Of a stretch of 64,000 nt of DNA, positions 1 to 8,414 are shown piece after piece. The notes beneath the pieces were generated by a model, which was not told the origin of the DNA, ran no database searches, and was given only the letters and a program-made list of their open reading frames with translations. The first letter of the stretch is position 1; each line of letters opens with the position of its first letter. The position numbers and the translations under genes were made by a program. The DNA is from Bryobacterales bacterium (GTDB taxonomy: Bacteria > Acidobacteriota > Terriglobia > Bryobacterales > Bryobacteraceae): positions 17,603 to 81,602 of the forward strand of contig PLOR01000080.1 of the NCBI GenBank assembly GCA_003142185.1. The letters run 5' to 3'.

Positions 1-1143
1 ACGGTCGAAAACGCAGTAGAAGCCATGAAGGCCGGCGCCTATGATTACATCACCAAGCCTGTGAATATAGATGAGCTGCTCCTAATCGTCCGGCGAGGGC
101 TTGAACACCTGGATCTTCGCGAGGAGGTTCGTAATCTGCGCAGCAGCTTGGATAAGAAGTACGGTTTTGAGAACATTCTGGGCCAATCGAAGACGCTGCT
201 GCATGTGCTGGATTTGGCTTCACGCGCGGCCCAGGCCACCTCGACGGTGCTGATTCACGGTGAGACTGGTACCGGCAAGGAGCTTTTGGCGAAGGCCGTT
301 CACTTCAACAGCCGCCGGAAGGAGAAGCCATTCGTCACGATCAATTGCGGTGCCATCCCGAAGGATCTTCTCGAATCCGAGCTGTTTGGCCACGTCAAAG
401 GTTCGTTCACCGGTGCCTTCGCAAATAAGAGAGGCAAGATCGAAACGGCCGATGGCGGGACGTTGTTCCTGGACGAAATCGGCGAGATGCCAATGGAACT
501 GCAGGTGAAGTTGCTTCGCCTGATTCAACAGGGTGAGATCGAAAAGCTGGGGGTCGCAAGCGTAACAAAGGTGGACGTGCGGATCATCGCAGCGACCCAT
601 CGCAACCTACCGGCGATGGTGGAAGATGGGGCGTTCCGCGAGGATCTCTATTACCGCCTGGCGGTGATACCGCTGGAACTCCCGCCATTGCGGGAGCGAG
701 CCGACGATGTTCCGGAACTCGTGCAGGACTTCTTTGTGAAGGCTAAGGAGAAGCAAGGCCGGTCCAACCTGGTCCTACCCGCTTCTCTGCTGCCTTATTT
801 CTGCGCCTACCGTTGGCCGGGCAACGTGAGGGAATTGGAGAATGTGATTGAGCGTATCGTGGTGCTTTCTCGCGGCGATGACATAACGTTGAACGATCTG
901 CCCGAGTTTCTGCGGCGTGAACGCCCCGTCGCGGAGGAGTTCCACTTCGATCTGCCGCCGCAGGGCATAAGCCTTGAGGGCGTCGAGAAGGAGCTGATCG
1001 TTCGGGCCCTCGAAAAGTTCACTTGGAACCAGACCCACGCGGCACAATACCTCGATATCAGCCGGAAGACCTTGATTTATCGGATGGAAAAGTTCGGGCT
1101 TCGGAAAGAACAGGTGGGACCCGAAGATCAGCCGGCAACCTGA
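1..1143 (+). CDS. Sigma-54-dependent response regulator (NtrC family), 5' truncated by window
   Basis: The reading frame is open from base 1, so the start lies outside the window; 380 residues are present. The first residues are the end of a receiver domain with the conserved Lys-Pro (YITKPVN). A sigma-54 AAA+ domain follows, with Walker A GETGTGKE, the sigma-54-contact loop as GSFTGA (a common variant of GAFTGA), Walker [14 protein letters not shown] and the arginine-finger region REDLYYRL. The C-terminus is a Fis-type helix-turn-helix ([20 protein letters not shown]). The family activates sigma-54 RNA polymerase from upstream sites after phosphorylation by a sensor kinase, which is presumably encoded before the window. 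Context (NosL-like gene, cus operon with a -24/-12 promoter) suggests a ZraR-like metal or envelope-stress role; that part is inference. Confidence 0.95.
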   Translation, partial: TVENAVEAMKAGAYDYITKPVNIDELLLIVRRGLEHLDLREEVRNLRSSLDKKYGFENILGQSKTLLHVLDLASRAAQATSTVLIHGETGTGKELLAKAVHFNSRRKEKPFVTINCGAIPKDLLESELFGHVKGSFTGAFANKRGKIETADGGTLFLDEIGEMPMELQVKLLRLIQQGEIEKLGVASVTKVDVRIIAATHRNLPAMVEDGAFREDLYYRLAVIPLELPPLRERADDVPELVQDFFVKAKEKQGRSNLVLPASLLPYFCAYRWPGNVRELENVIERIVVLSRGDDITLNDLPEFLRRERPVAEEFHFDLPPQGISLEGVEKELIVRALEKFTWNQTHAAQYLDISRKTLIYRMEKFGLRKEQVGPEDQPAT

Positions 1144-1200
1144 AAGTCTATTAGGCCGTCAGGCACCGGCTGGCGTAGAATCGTAAAGGGGCGAGCACTC

Positions 1201-1692
1201 ATGCAACGACGCGTCTGGTTCGCCGGGTTGGTTTGCATTCTTGCAGCATTGGCTCTGGGGTACGCGGGGTGGAGGAGTTTTACCCATACAGATGCCGATC
1301 AGTGCTATGCCTGCAAACGGCCGATTCACGCTCACTCGCGAACGGTGGCATTAGTCGACGGGCGCCCGAGACTCTTCTGCTGTCCTGCGTGCGCACTCTC
1401 CCAACACGAGCAGAAGGGCACGCCAATCAGCATTACCCGGCTGACGTCGTTTCTCACTGGGAAGCCGCTTTCACCCGACGACGCGTATGTTGTGAGGGCC
1501 AGCGACGTCAACATGTGCGAAAGGACCAAGGAGCTTGTCGATGCCGACAAGCGGGCCGCCGATCTGCGTTATGACCGCTGCGCTCCAAGCCTCATCGCCT
1601 TTGCAGCACGGAGCGACGCTGTGCAATTCGCTCGGGAGCACGGCGGTGAAGTAATGCCGTTCAGCCAAGCGGCAGCTGCATTCTCCAAATAG
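1201..1692 (+). CDS. NosL/TRASH-like metal-site protein with N-terminal membrane anchor
   Basis: 163 residues. One hydrophobic segment near residues 5-22 is an uncleaved anchor or signal. It is followed by a Cys-rich module CYACKRPIHAHS...FCCPAC (about residues 36-66) resembling TRASH/YHS metal-binding knuckles, and a C-terminal half reading ...FAREHGGEVMPFSQA like the end of NosL-type copper chaperones. Cys residues also occur at about 103 and 122. It starts 57 bases after the regulator on the same strand, with a purine-rich GGGGCGAG upstream of ATG, so it may be co-transcribed. Next to a Cu/Ag efflux operon, a periplasmic copper-binding or delivery role is plausible. A true NosL assignment is uncertain because no nos genes are in view. 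Confidence 0.6.
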   Translation: MQRRVWFAGLVCILAALALGYAGWRSFTHTDADQCYACKRPIHAHSRTVALVDGRPRLFCCPACALSQHEQKGTPISITRLTSFLTGKPLSPDDAYVVRASDVNMCERTKELVDADKRAADLRYDRCAPSLIAFAARSDAVQFAREHGGEVMPFSQAAAAFSK

Positions 1693-1752
1693 TCTGCTGG
1701 ACGGCGGAAAGTGGACGGCTCGCGGAGGCGCGGAAGCCGCCCACCCGAAGAA

Positions 1753-2106
1753 TCATTGCTGATGGCCGGAGTGCGGAGAGCCTGCTGGAGGCGGGCCTTC
1801 GGCGGTGATCGAGTCCACTTTCAGGATCTTGGTTTTCTCATTGAGCACCCCGGTTACCTTGACCTTCTGGCCTGCGAACTGCTGCGGGGTCAGTTGATCG
1901 CTGAGAACGTATGAGATCTTGCCATCGAAAAGGGCGTATTTGGCACCCTGTTTCACGCATTCCTGGACACACTTGGAATCTGGCGCGACCTTCATCATGG
2001 CGTGATCCTTTCCGCACATGCTGTCGGTGATGACGCCCGTGAAGGCCTGCGAGGCTGCACCTGCGACGAGGGCGCCCGCGATGAAGAGCGATGTTAGCTT
2101 TGTCAT
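1753..2106 (-). CDS. Small secreted DUF5818-type protein
   Basis: 117 residues with a cleavable signal peptide (about residues 1-20, ending AGAASQA) and a mature part beginning FTGVITDSMCGKDHAMM, with two further Cys residues in CVQECVKQG. The pattern GVITDSMCG...C...C...KYALFDG...LSDQ is characteristic of a small family common in acidobacteria (DUF5818). The middle part may fold as a small OB-like barrel. Function is unknown. It is the last gene on the minus strand downstream of the cus operon and could be a periplasmic metal-associated protein, but the Cys/Met/His content is the only direct hint. The tail is Gly/Pro/His-rich (SPHSGHQQ). Confidence 0.75.
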   Translation of the reverse strand: MTKLTSLFIAGALVAGAASQAFTGVITDSMCGKDHAMMKVAPDSKCVQECVKQGAKYALFDGKISYVLSDQLTPQQFAGQKVKVTGVLNEKTKILKVDSITAEGPPPAGSPHSGHQQ

Positions 2107-2162
2107 GAATTACCCGATATCCTTTCACTTGTATTGCCAGGCCGGTGCTGCCTGATTTGAGG

Positions 2163-2262
2163 CCGCGCCACTGCCCGGCCCCCGAGTTGAGAATCTTCAG
2201 CCCCTGCAACCGGTTCATGCACAGCAACCGGTCGTGGTAACGTTCTTTCCGCCGAGCCGTGC
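2163..2262 (-). pseudogene. C-terminal remnant of a paralogue of the 2881-3672 gene
   Basis: On the minus strand a short open stretch reads RYHDRLLCMNRLQGLKILNS. It aligns without gaps to the C-terminus of the protein at 2881-3672 (RYNELWLRLNQSKGLKILNS). Nothing upstream continues the match, since the space is taken by the end of the 2275-2685 gene. This is best explained as the leftover 3' end of a duplicated gene. Confidence 0.5.
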
Positions 2263-2274
2263 CTGACGAGAAAC

Positions 2275-2685
2275 CTATTTGGCGGCTTCTTTTGCCATTT
2301 CCTCGTGAGCGGCGGCCATCTCTCGAAACGCCTTTGCCATCTCCCGATCTGACTTGGCGAGAAACTCGCAGTGCTGGATTGTTCCGACGCCTCCGGGAGC
2401 CTTGATGGCTTGGGGGGCCGAGTTCCTGCGGTACGCCTCGATCATTTCATCGTGATCCTTCGCCTCGGCTTCAGACTGGTCGGCTTGTTGGCTGAAGTAT
2501 TGCGCGAGTTTCAAGTGTTCCTTCGGCGTCTTTGCCGTTTCAATCAGGGCTTTTGCTTCCTTGGTTGTCAGAGTCGGCCCATTCTTCATCTGATGGCTGT
2601 CACTCGCCCACGACGGCAGCGCTGCGGCAACGAATAACGCGAGCATTCCGGATAACACGGCCATTTTGATCGATCTTGATTTCAT
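2275..2685 (-). CDS. Secreted helical protein of unknown function in the cus locus
   Basis: 136 residues from the ATG at 2685, chosen because an AAGGA box precedes it and it gives a good signal peptide (MKSRSIKMAVLSGMLALFV...SWA). A longer frame starting at 2742 adds an unlikely 19-residue leader. The mature protein is charged and strongly helical: a segment rich in AKTPKEHLKLAQYFSQQADQ, then HDEMIEAYRRN, then a His/Met-containing tail with repeated EMAKAFREMAAAHEEMAKEA. One Cys sits in TIQHCEF. No known domain was recognised. It lies between two other secreted proteins downstream of cusA, so a periplasmic accessory role in metal handling is a guess. Confidence 0.7.
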   Translation of the reverse strand: MKSRSIKMAVLSGMLALFVAAALPSWASDSHQMKNGPTLTTKEAKALIETAKTPKEHLKLAQYFSQQADQSEAEAKDHDEMIEAYRRNSAPQAIKAPGGVGTIQHCEFLAKSDREMAKAFREMAAAHEEMAKEAAK

Positions 2686-2880
2686 ATGTTTTCCTTTAGG
2701 TGAATTGGAGACCTCAATTCCCTGGGTCTCGGCAGTATCCAATGCACGCCGTCAGCCAACCGGGTCATTGCCGGTATGTCGAATTCTCTCAATGGGTCGC
2801 CAAGATCGTCGAGGGCGACAGTGGTTCCGCGATTGCCTGATTTCAGCCACTGCTGTCTGGTATAGGGCAGACGACAGAAT

Positions 2881-3672
2881 CTAGCGTCCACTGTCCGCGC
2901 CCTCCCTGTACGAATTGAGTATCTTGAGGCCTTTCGATTGGTTCAACCGCAACCAAAGCTCGTTGTACCGAGCCTCTTCCAGCCGCTGCTTGAGCTCAAA
3001 GTTGAAACCCTTCAGGTCTCCATAATGCGTTTTGGCCCGCTCGAACGTCGTGATCGTCAACTGGAACGGGCCGGCGCTGCTCATGTTCTCAATATCCTCA
3101 TACCGCCAGGTTCGCGAGTCAGTCTTGTCGGCAGACGTGTAGACGATCGCGTCCGGGCCAACCTGGAGCACTCCTTCATCTCCGCCAAATCGCAGCAAGT
3201 GTTTCACCGGAATCTCCCAAAGAATGCTTGAGAGGTGGTCGGGAATCGCCGCCACTAGGCGTTGGTCCAAACGGCCCTTAAGGAATTGATAGGCGTCTGC
3301 GAAGGTCTTATCCCCGACCAGATCGAACTGATATTCGCGGTCTGCCCCCAGCTTCCACTTGTTGTCCTTGTATGTCAGGACCGTCAGTGATTTGGGAGCC
3401 ATCTTCAGTTGCTGGATGTCCTGGTAGACCCAGCGCCATGCGTGCGGATACTTCGGCTTCTTGCCATCCTTGTACGTCTCCTCGAAGGAGATGCCCGACT
3501 CGGTGATCGCCAGTGCCCCCATGTTTCCGGCTCTCTTAATGTGCGGTGGCCGCGAGTGTCCATGCCATACCTCGTATCGAAACTCCTGCTGGGCGAAGCT
3601 CGCCGGCGCCAGGAGCACCAAGCCAACTAAGAGCGCGCCAGCTCTTTTTTCAATTCGAAATTCCATTTCCAT
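2881..3672 (-). CDS. Secreted protein of unknown function, overlaps the end of cusA
   Basis: 263 residues with a signal peptide ending ...APASFAQ. Two similar halves can be seen: ...LAITESGISFEETYKDGKK...WRWVYQDIQQLK and ...LQVGPDAIVYTSADKTDSRTWRYEDIENM. Each looks like a beta-rich PH/GRAM-like module in which W-R-(W)-x-Y-x-DI recurs, so it may be an internal duplication. The start overlaps the last 46 bases of cusA, so the two are almost certainly translated from one transcript. A second in-frame ATG two codons on is equally possible. Function is not known; it belongs to the cus operon by position. Its C-terminal GLKILNS is repeated in a remnant at 2163-2262. Confidence 0.7.
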   Translation of the reverse strand: MEMEFRIEKRAGALLVGLVLLAPASFAQQEFRYEVWHGHSRPPHIKRAGNMGALAITESGISFEETYKDGKKPKYPHAWRWVYQDIQQLKMAPKSLTVLTYKDNKWKLGADREYQFDLVGDKTFADAYQFLKGRLDQRLVAAIPDHLSSILWEIPVKHLLRFGGDEGVLQVGPDAIVYTSADKTDSRTWRYEDIENMSSAGPFQLTITTFERAKTHYGDLKGFNFELKQRLEEARYNELWLRLNQSKGLKILNSYREGADSGR

Positions 3673-6600
3673 ACCTCATAGATTGCCGGGTAGACCATTA
3701 GTTCCAGAAGGAACGACGTGAAGATGCCGCCGATCATCGGGGCGGCGATGCGCTTCATCACATCGGCACCAGTCCCTACCGACCACATAATCGGAATCAA
3801 TCCCATGAACATCGTAGCGACGGTCATGAACTTCGGGCGAATTCTTTTCACCGCGCCATGCATAATCGCCGCTTGAAGGTCTCCAAGACTCTTGAGCTTG
3901 CCTTCCGATTTGGCCTGGTCGTGCGCGAGATCCAGGTACAGCATCATGAACACCCCAGTTTCGGCATCAACGCCCATCAGTGCGATCAAACCCACCCACA
4001 CACCGATGCTCATGTTGTAGCCGAGGAAGTGCAGGAACCAGATCGCGCCAACGGCAGAGAACGGCACCGCCAGGATGATAATCATGGTTTTGGTCATGGA
4101 CTTTGTGTTCATGTATAGCAACATGATGATGAGAAATATCGTGAGCGGAAGCACCACGATCAGCTTTTCCCGAACACGCTGCATGGCCTCGTACTGGCCG
4201 CTCCAGGCGAACGAATACCCGGATGGAAGTTTCACGTTATCGCGCACCACCTTCTTCGCTTCCTCGACATAGCTGCCGATATCGCGGCCGGCGACATCGA
4301 CGTACACGTAACCATTCAACATTCCGTTCTCGTCCCGTAACATCGCTGGGCCGCTTACAACCTGGACTTGCGCCAGTTGTGCGATCGGTACTTGGGTCTG
4401 GCCGTCCATAGTAGGCACCAGGACGCGCCCTAGTTTGTCCGGATCGCTGCGGTAGTCCCGCATGTACCGCACGTTGACGGAGTAGCGTTCGCGGCCCTCG
4501 ATGGTTGTGGTGACGTTCTCGCCGCCGATGGCGCTCATGATTACGTCCTGAGCGTCGTCAATGCTCAAGCCATAGCGCGCGAGTGCGTCGCGATTCCACT
4601 TGAAATCGAGGAAGTAGCCACCGCTGGTGCGTTCCGAGAAAACACTGCGCGTGCCCTGCACCTTTGGCAAGAGCGCCTCTATCTGGGTGCCGAGATCTTC
4701 GATCTTCTTGATGTCGGCCCCGTAGATCTTAATGCCGACCGGCGTACGGATGCCCGTAGTGAGCATGTCCACGCGCGCCTTGATGGGCATCGTCCATGCG
4801 TTCGAAGTGCCCGGAATCTTGAGCGCCTGGTTCATCTCTTCCACCAATTGGTCGGTTGAAATGTGGTCCGGCGTGAACCTGCGGAATATGGTCTTCGCCC
4901 ATTTGGGCGCCCAGGAGGAATACCAGGTGTCCACCTTCCGCCATTCGGTCTCCGGTTTGAGGACAATGACCGTCTCCATCATCGAGAACGGGGCCGGATC
5001 GGTGGACGTTTCGGCGCGACCTGCCTTGCCCAGCACGGTGGATACTTCGGGAAATTGCTTGATAATGCGGTCCTGCACCTGCATCAACTGCTGCGCCTGC
5101 GTGACGGAAATGCCGGGAAGCGTCGAAGGCATGTAGAGTAACGAGCCTTCATCGAGAGGCGGCATGAACTCAGAGCCCAGCCTCTCGAAAACCGGAACGG
5201 TCAGGATGACCACGGCTACGGCCCCGGCGATCACGAACCATTTCCATCGCAACGCCAGTTCGCATACCGGCGCGTACAACTTGATCAGGATTCTGCTGAT
5301 CGGGTGCTTTTCTTCGGAATGGATCGTGCCCACCAGAACGGCGTTCGTCACCCGAGCCAGCCAGCGCGGCCGGAACTCATAGTTCTTCATGTGAGTAAAG
5401 AGCAGCCGCATGGCTGGATCGAGCGTGATCGCCAGAACCGCCGCAATGATCATTGAAAACGTCTTGGTATACGCAAGCGGCTTGAATAACCGGCCTTCCT
5501 GCGCTTCCAATGTCAGCACCGGCAGGAAGGCAACCGCAATCACGAGTAGCGCAAAGAAACTCGGTCCGCCGACTTCTTTGACCGCGTCGATCACCACTCG
5601 GTGATAATCCTGCTTGCGGCCCGTGCGTTCCCATTCTTCGAGCTTCTTGTGAGTTTGCTCGACAACCACGATGGCCGCGTCCACCATGGCCCCGACAGCG
5701 ATCGCGATACCGCCCAAGGACATGATATTGGATGTCAGGCCCATCATCTTCATGGGGATGAATGAAATGATCACTGCCACGGGAATGGTGACGATCGGGA
5801 TGGTGGCACTGGGAATGTGCCAGAGGAAGATCATGATGACGATGGCCACGATGATCAGCTCTTCGGTGAGCGTATGCTTCAGGTTCTCGATGGAGCGCAG
5901 AATCAGTTCGGACCGGTCGTATGCGGTGACGACCTTCACCCCCGGAGGAAGTCCTCCCTCAATATCCTTGAGCTTCTGCTTGACGCGCTCGATCACTTGC
6001 AGGGCGTTTTCTCCCTGGCGCATGACGACGATGCCGGCAACGGTCTCACCGGTCCCGTTCCAATCCGCCACGCCGCGGCGGATGTCGGGTCCGAGTGTCA
6101 CATCACCTACATCCGAGATGAGGATTGGGACACCGCTCGCGCTTTTAGCGAGTACGATCTTGCCAATGTCGCCGGTTGATTGGGCGTAGCCGCGGCCGCG
6201 CACCATGTACTCGGTGCCGCTGAATTCCACCAGCCGGCCGCCGACGTCGTTATTGCCGCTGCGCACCGCCGCCACTACCTTACTAATCGGAATGTTGAAC
6301 GATTGCAGCTTGTTGGGATCGACATTGACCTGGTACTGACGCACGAATCCGCCCAGTGGCGCGACCTCGGCGACGCCAGGAACCGACTTCAGATAGTAGC
6401 GAAGGTACCAGTCCTGATAACTCCGCAGGTCAGCCAGGCTCTGCCTGCCTGTCGTGTCGATCAGGGCGTATTCAAAGACCCATCCAATACCGGTGGCATC
6501 CGGTCCGAGCTCGGTCTTGACACCCTGGGGCAGTCGCGGCAGAACGTTCGAAAGGTATTCCAGTGTGCGGGAGCGGGCCCAATAAATGTCCGTGCCTTCG

Positions 6601-6890
6601 TCGAAGATGATGTAAACGTAGGAGTAGCCGAAGTCCGAGAATCCGCGCACATCCTTTACCTTCGGCGCACCCAGCATCGCGGTGACAAGCGGGTATGTGA
6701 CCTGGTCCTCCATGATGTCGGGGCTGCGATCCCATCGCGAATACACGATCACCTGTGTGTCGCTCATGTCGGGAAGCGCATCGAGGGGGACCGTCCGCAT
6801 CGACCACAGCCCGCCCATCACAGCCGCCGCGATCGCGATGAAGACCATCATCTTATTCCGGGCCGAGAGCTCAATGATCGCGTTGATCAT
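3627..6890 (-). CDS. cusA: CusA-type heavy-metal RND efflux pump, inner-membrane subunit
   Basis: 1087 residues, full length for the HME-RND family, with 12 expected membrane spans and two large periplasmic loops. The fourth-helix segment SLGGIAIAVGAMVDAAIVVVE carries the charged Asp in the form typical of the Cu(I)/Ag(I) (HME4) branch. GVDAETGVFMMLYLDLA in the C-terminal half also fits that branch better than CzcA. The N-terminus (PLDALPDMSDTQVIVYSRW) is family-typical. The pump exports monovalent metal from the periplasm or cytoplasm through the CusC channel using proton flow. Its ATG overlaps the cusB stop codon (TAATG), giving translational coupling. The exact substrate (Cu versus Ag) cannot be read from sequence. 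Confidence 0.95.
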   Translation of the reverse strand: MINAIIELSARNKMMVFIAIAAAVMGGLWSMRTVPLDALPDMSDTQVIVYSRWDRSPDIMEDQVTYPLVTAMLGAPKVKDVRGFSDFGYSYVYIIFDEGTDIYWARSRTLEYLSNVLPRLPQGVKTELGPDATGIGWVFEYALIDTTGRQSLADLRSYQDWYLRYYLKSVPGVAEVAPLGGFVRQYQVNVDPNKLQSFNIPISKVVAAVRSGNNDVGGRLVEFSGTEYMVRGRGYAQSTGDIGKIVLAKSASGVPILISDVGDVTLGPDIRRGVADWNGTGETVAGIVVMRQGENALQVIERVKQKLKDIEGGLPPGVKVVTAYDRSELILRSIENLKHTLTEELIIVAIVIMIFLWHIPSATIPIVTIPVAVIISFIPMKMMGLTSNIMSLGGIAIAVGAMVDAAIVVVEQTHKKLEEWERTGRKQDYHRVVIDAVKEVGGPSFFALLVIAVAFLPVLTLEAQEGRLFKPLAYTKTFSMIIAAVLAITLDPAMRLLFTHMKNYEFRPRWLARVTNAVLVGTIHSEEKHPISRILIKLYAPVCELALRWKWFVIAGAVAVVILTVPVFERLGSEFMPPLDEGSLLYMPSTLPGISVTQAQQLMQVQDRIIKQFPEVSTVLGKAGRAETSTDPAPFSMMETVIVLKPETEWRKVDTWYSSWAPKWAKTIFRRFTPDHISTDQLVEEMNQALKIPGTSNAWTMPIKARVDMLTTGIRTPVGIKIYGADIKKIEDLGTQIEALLPKVQGTRSVFSERTSGGYFLDFKWNRDALARYGLSIDDAQDVIMSAIGGENVTTTIEGRERYSVNVRYMRDYRSDPDKLGRVLVPTMDGQTQVPIAQLAQVQVVSGPAMLRDENGMLNGYVYVDVAGRDIGSYVEEAKKVVRDNVKLPSGYSFAWSGQYEAMQRVREKLIVVLPLTIFLIIMLLYMNTKSMTKTMIIILAVPFSAVGAIWFLHFLGYNMSIGVWVGLIALMGVDAETGVFMMLYLDLAHDQAKSEGKLKSLGDLQAAIMHGAVKRIRPKFMTVATMFMGLIPIMWSVGTGADVMKRIAAPMIGGIFTSFLLELMVYPAIYEVWKWNFELKKELARS

Positions 6891-8404
6891 TACTTTTTGG
6901 CTCCCATTCCCGGCATGTCGTCCATCCCCTTTGCGTCGGGCTTTGCTGCCGGGGACTTCGGTTTGTTCGCAGGCGTTTCAGGCTGTGCCGGCTTATTGGT
7001 CATTCCAGGCATCCCCGCCATCCCGCCCATTCCCGACGCGGCCGCCTTCATCTGGCTTTCAGAATCGATTAGGAAGTTACCCGAGATGACAACCCGCTCG
7101 CCCGCGGTGAGGCCCGAAAGAATCTGGATGCGGTCACCATCGCGTTCGCCAGTCTTAACTTGCCGCGGTTCGAAAAAGCCATTTCCGCGATCCACAAAGA
7201 CTGTCTTGTGGTCCCCGGCATCGAGCACCGCCTCCGCGGGAACCGCAAGCATCGAGGGCAGATTCATGCGGAACTCGATGTCGGCGTACATGTCCGGCTT
7301 GAGCATCAGTCCGGGATTGTCCATGTTGAGCCGGACCTTGAGAGTGCGAGTCATCGGGTCGACCTCCGGCTGGAGGTAATCGATCCGGGCGTTGAAGCTC
7401 CTTCCGGGAAGCGCTTGGAGGGACACGTGAGCCGTCTCGCCGACGTGGATGTTCGGCGCCTCGTACTCGAAAACGTCCGCCATGATCCAGACGTGGCTAA
7501 GATCCACAATTGTGTACAAGTCCGTGTCGGGCATGACCCGTAATTGCGGGAAAGCCTTGCGATCTGTGATATAGCCCGTGATCGGCGAGTACAAGGTGAT
7601 GTTCTTGATCGGCTCGCCGGTCTTGAGAACCTGATTGATTTGCGCCTCGCTCAGGTCCCACAACTCCAGCCGCCGGCGGGTAGCCTGCAGGAGCGATTCG
7701 CTCTGATCATAGGCGGCCGGCAGTGCGCTGTTCCGCATCAGGTCCTTCGCTTTGACCGCCAGTAGCAACTCCCTCTGCGAGGCCAGCATGTCCGGGCTGT
7801 AGATCGTCAGCAACGGGTCGCCCTTCTTCACCAGCTTGCCTGTGAAATCGACAAATACCCTGTCGATCCAGCCCTCCAGCTTGGTGTGCACGTGCTGGAT
7901 GCGGGTCTCGTCAATGGCGACCTTGCCTACCGCCCGGATCGTCCTAGACCCGCCGCTGACTTCCACCTCCCCGTACTTCACGCCGATCAATTGTTGCTTC
8001 TCAGGCGTGATCTGCACGGTGCCGACCGGCATCGTGGAGACATCGTCCGCGTAGACTGGCTCCAGTTGATTGCCTGTGTCCGGATTGAGGCCAGGCTGTT
8101 GCGCCTTGTAATTCGGGTCTTTGGGGTCGCGGTAGTACAGCACCTTGCGCTCCGCCGCCGGCGTTGTCGACGACTGACCGCCGCCGTCCGCATAGACCGG
8201 TTCGAGCTTCATGCCGCAATCAGGCGCGATTCCCGGCTTGTCGGACTTGTAAGCCGGATGCATCGGGTCCACCCAGTAGAGAACCTTGCGCCCGGTTTTG
8301 TCCGCGGATGCCGCCCCGCCGCCTTTGAGAGCCTTGTAGACGTACCCGCCAGCAAACGCGGCTGCGATCGCCGCCAGCAAGCCGACTATTCGAATAACTT
8401 TCAT
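6890..8404 (-). CDS. cusB: CusB-type periplasmic adaptor with two heavy-metal-binding modules
   Basis: 504 residues. An N-terminal membrane anchor (residues about 5-22) is followed by a heavy-metal-binding module YWVDPMHPAYKSD...PDCGMKLEPVY. A second copy, YYRDPKDPNYKAQ...PDTGNQLEPVY, has lost the Met-His and Cys ligands. The usual adaptor order follows: barrel-sandwich hybrid (TKLEGWIDRVFVDFTG...), alpha-hairpin, beta-barrel and membrane-proximal domain. The tail is Met-rich (MGGMAGMPGM, MDDMPGMG), as expected for Cu/Ag handling. The protein links CusA to the outer-membrane channel and may pass metal to it. It starts 10 bases after the cusC stop and ends in the TAATG overlap with cusA. Confidence 0.95.
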   Translation of the reverse strand: MKVIRIVGLLAAIAAAFAGGYVYKALKGGGAASADKTGRKVLYWVDPMHPAYKSDKPGIAPDCGMKLEPVYADGGGQSSTTPAAERKVLYYRDPKDPNYKAQQPGLNPDTGNQLEPVYADDVSTMPVGTVQITPEKQQLIGVKYGEVEVSGGSRTIRAVGKVAIDETRIQHVHTKLEGWIDRVFVDFTGKLVKKGDPLLTIYSPDMLASQRELLLAVKAKDLMRNSALPAAYDQSESLLQATRRRLELWDLSEAQINQVLKTGEPIKNITLYSPITGYITDRKAFPQLRVMPDTDLYTIVDLSHVWIMADVFEYEAPNIHVGETAHVSLQALPGRSFNARIDYLQPEVDPMTRTLKVRLNMDNPGLMLKPDMYADIEFRMNLPSMLAVPAEAVLDAGDHKTVFVDRGNGFFEPRQVKTGERDGDRIQILSGLTAGERVVISGNFLIDSESQMKAAASGMGGMAGMPGMTNKPAQPETPANKPKSPAAKPDAKGMDDMPGMGAKK

Positions 8405-8414
8405 TTGAATTGCC

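Noticed and set aside
2743..2758. Second sigma-54 site upstream of the 2275-2685 gene
   Set aside because: TGGCTGACGGCGTGC keeps the GG and GC but misses several consensus positions; too weak to list.
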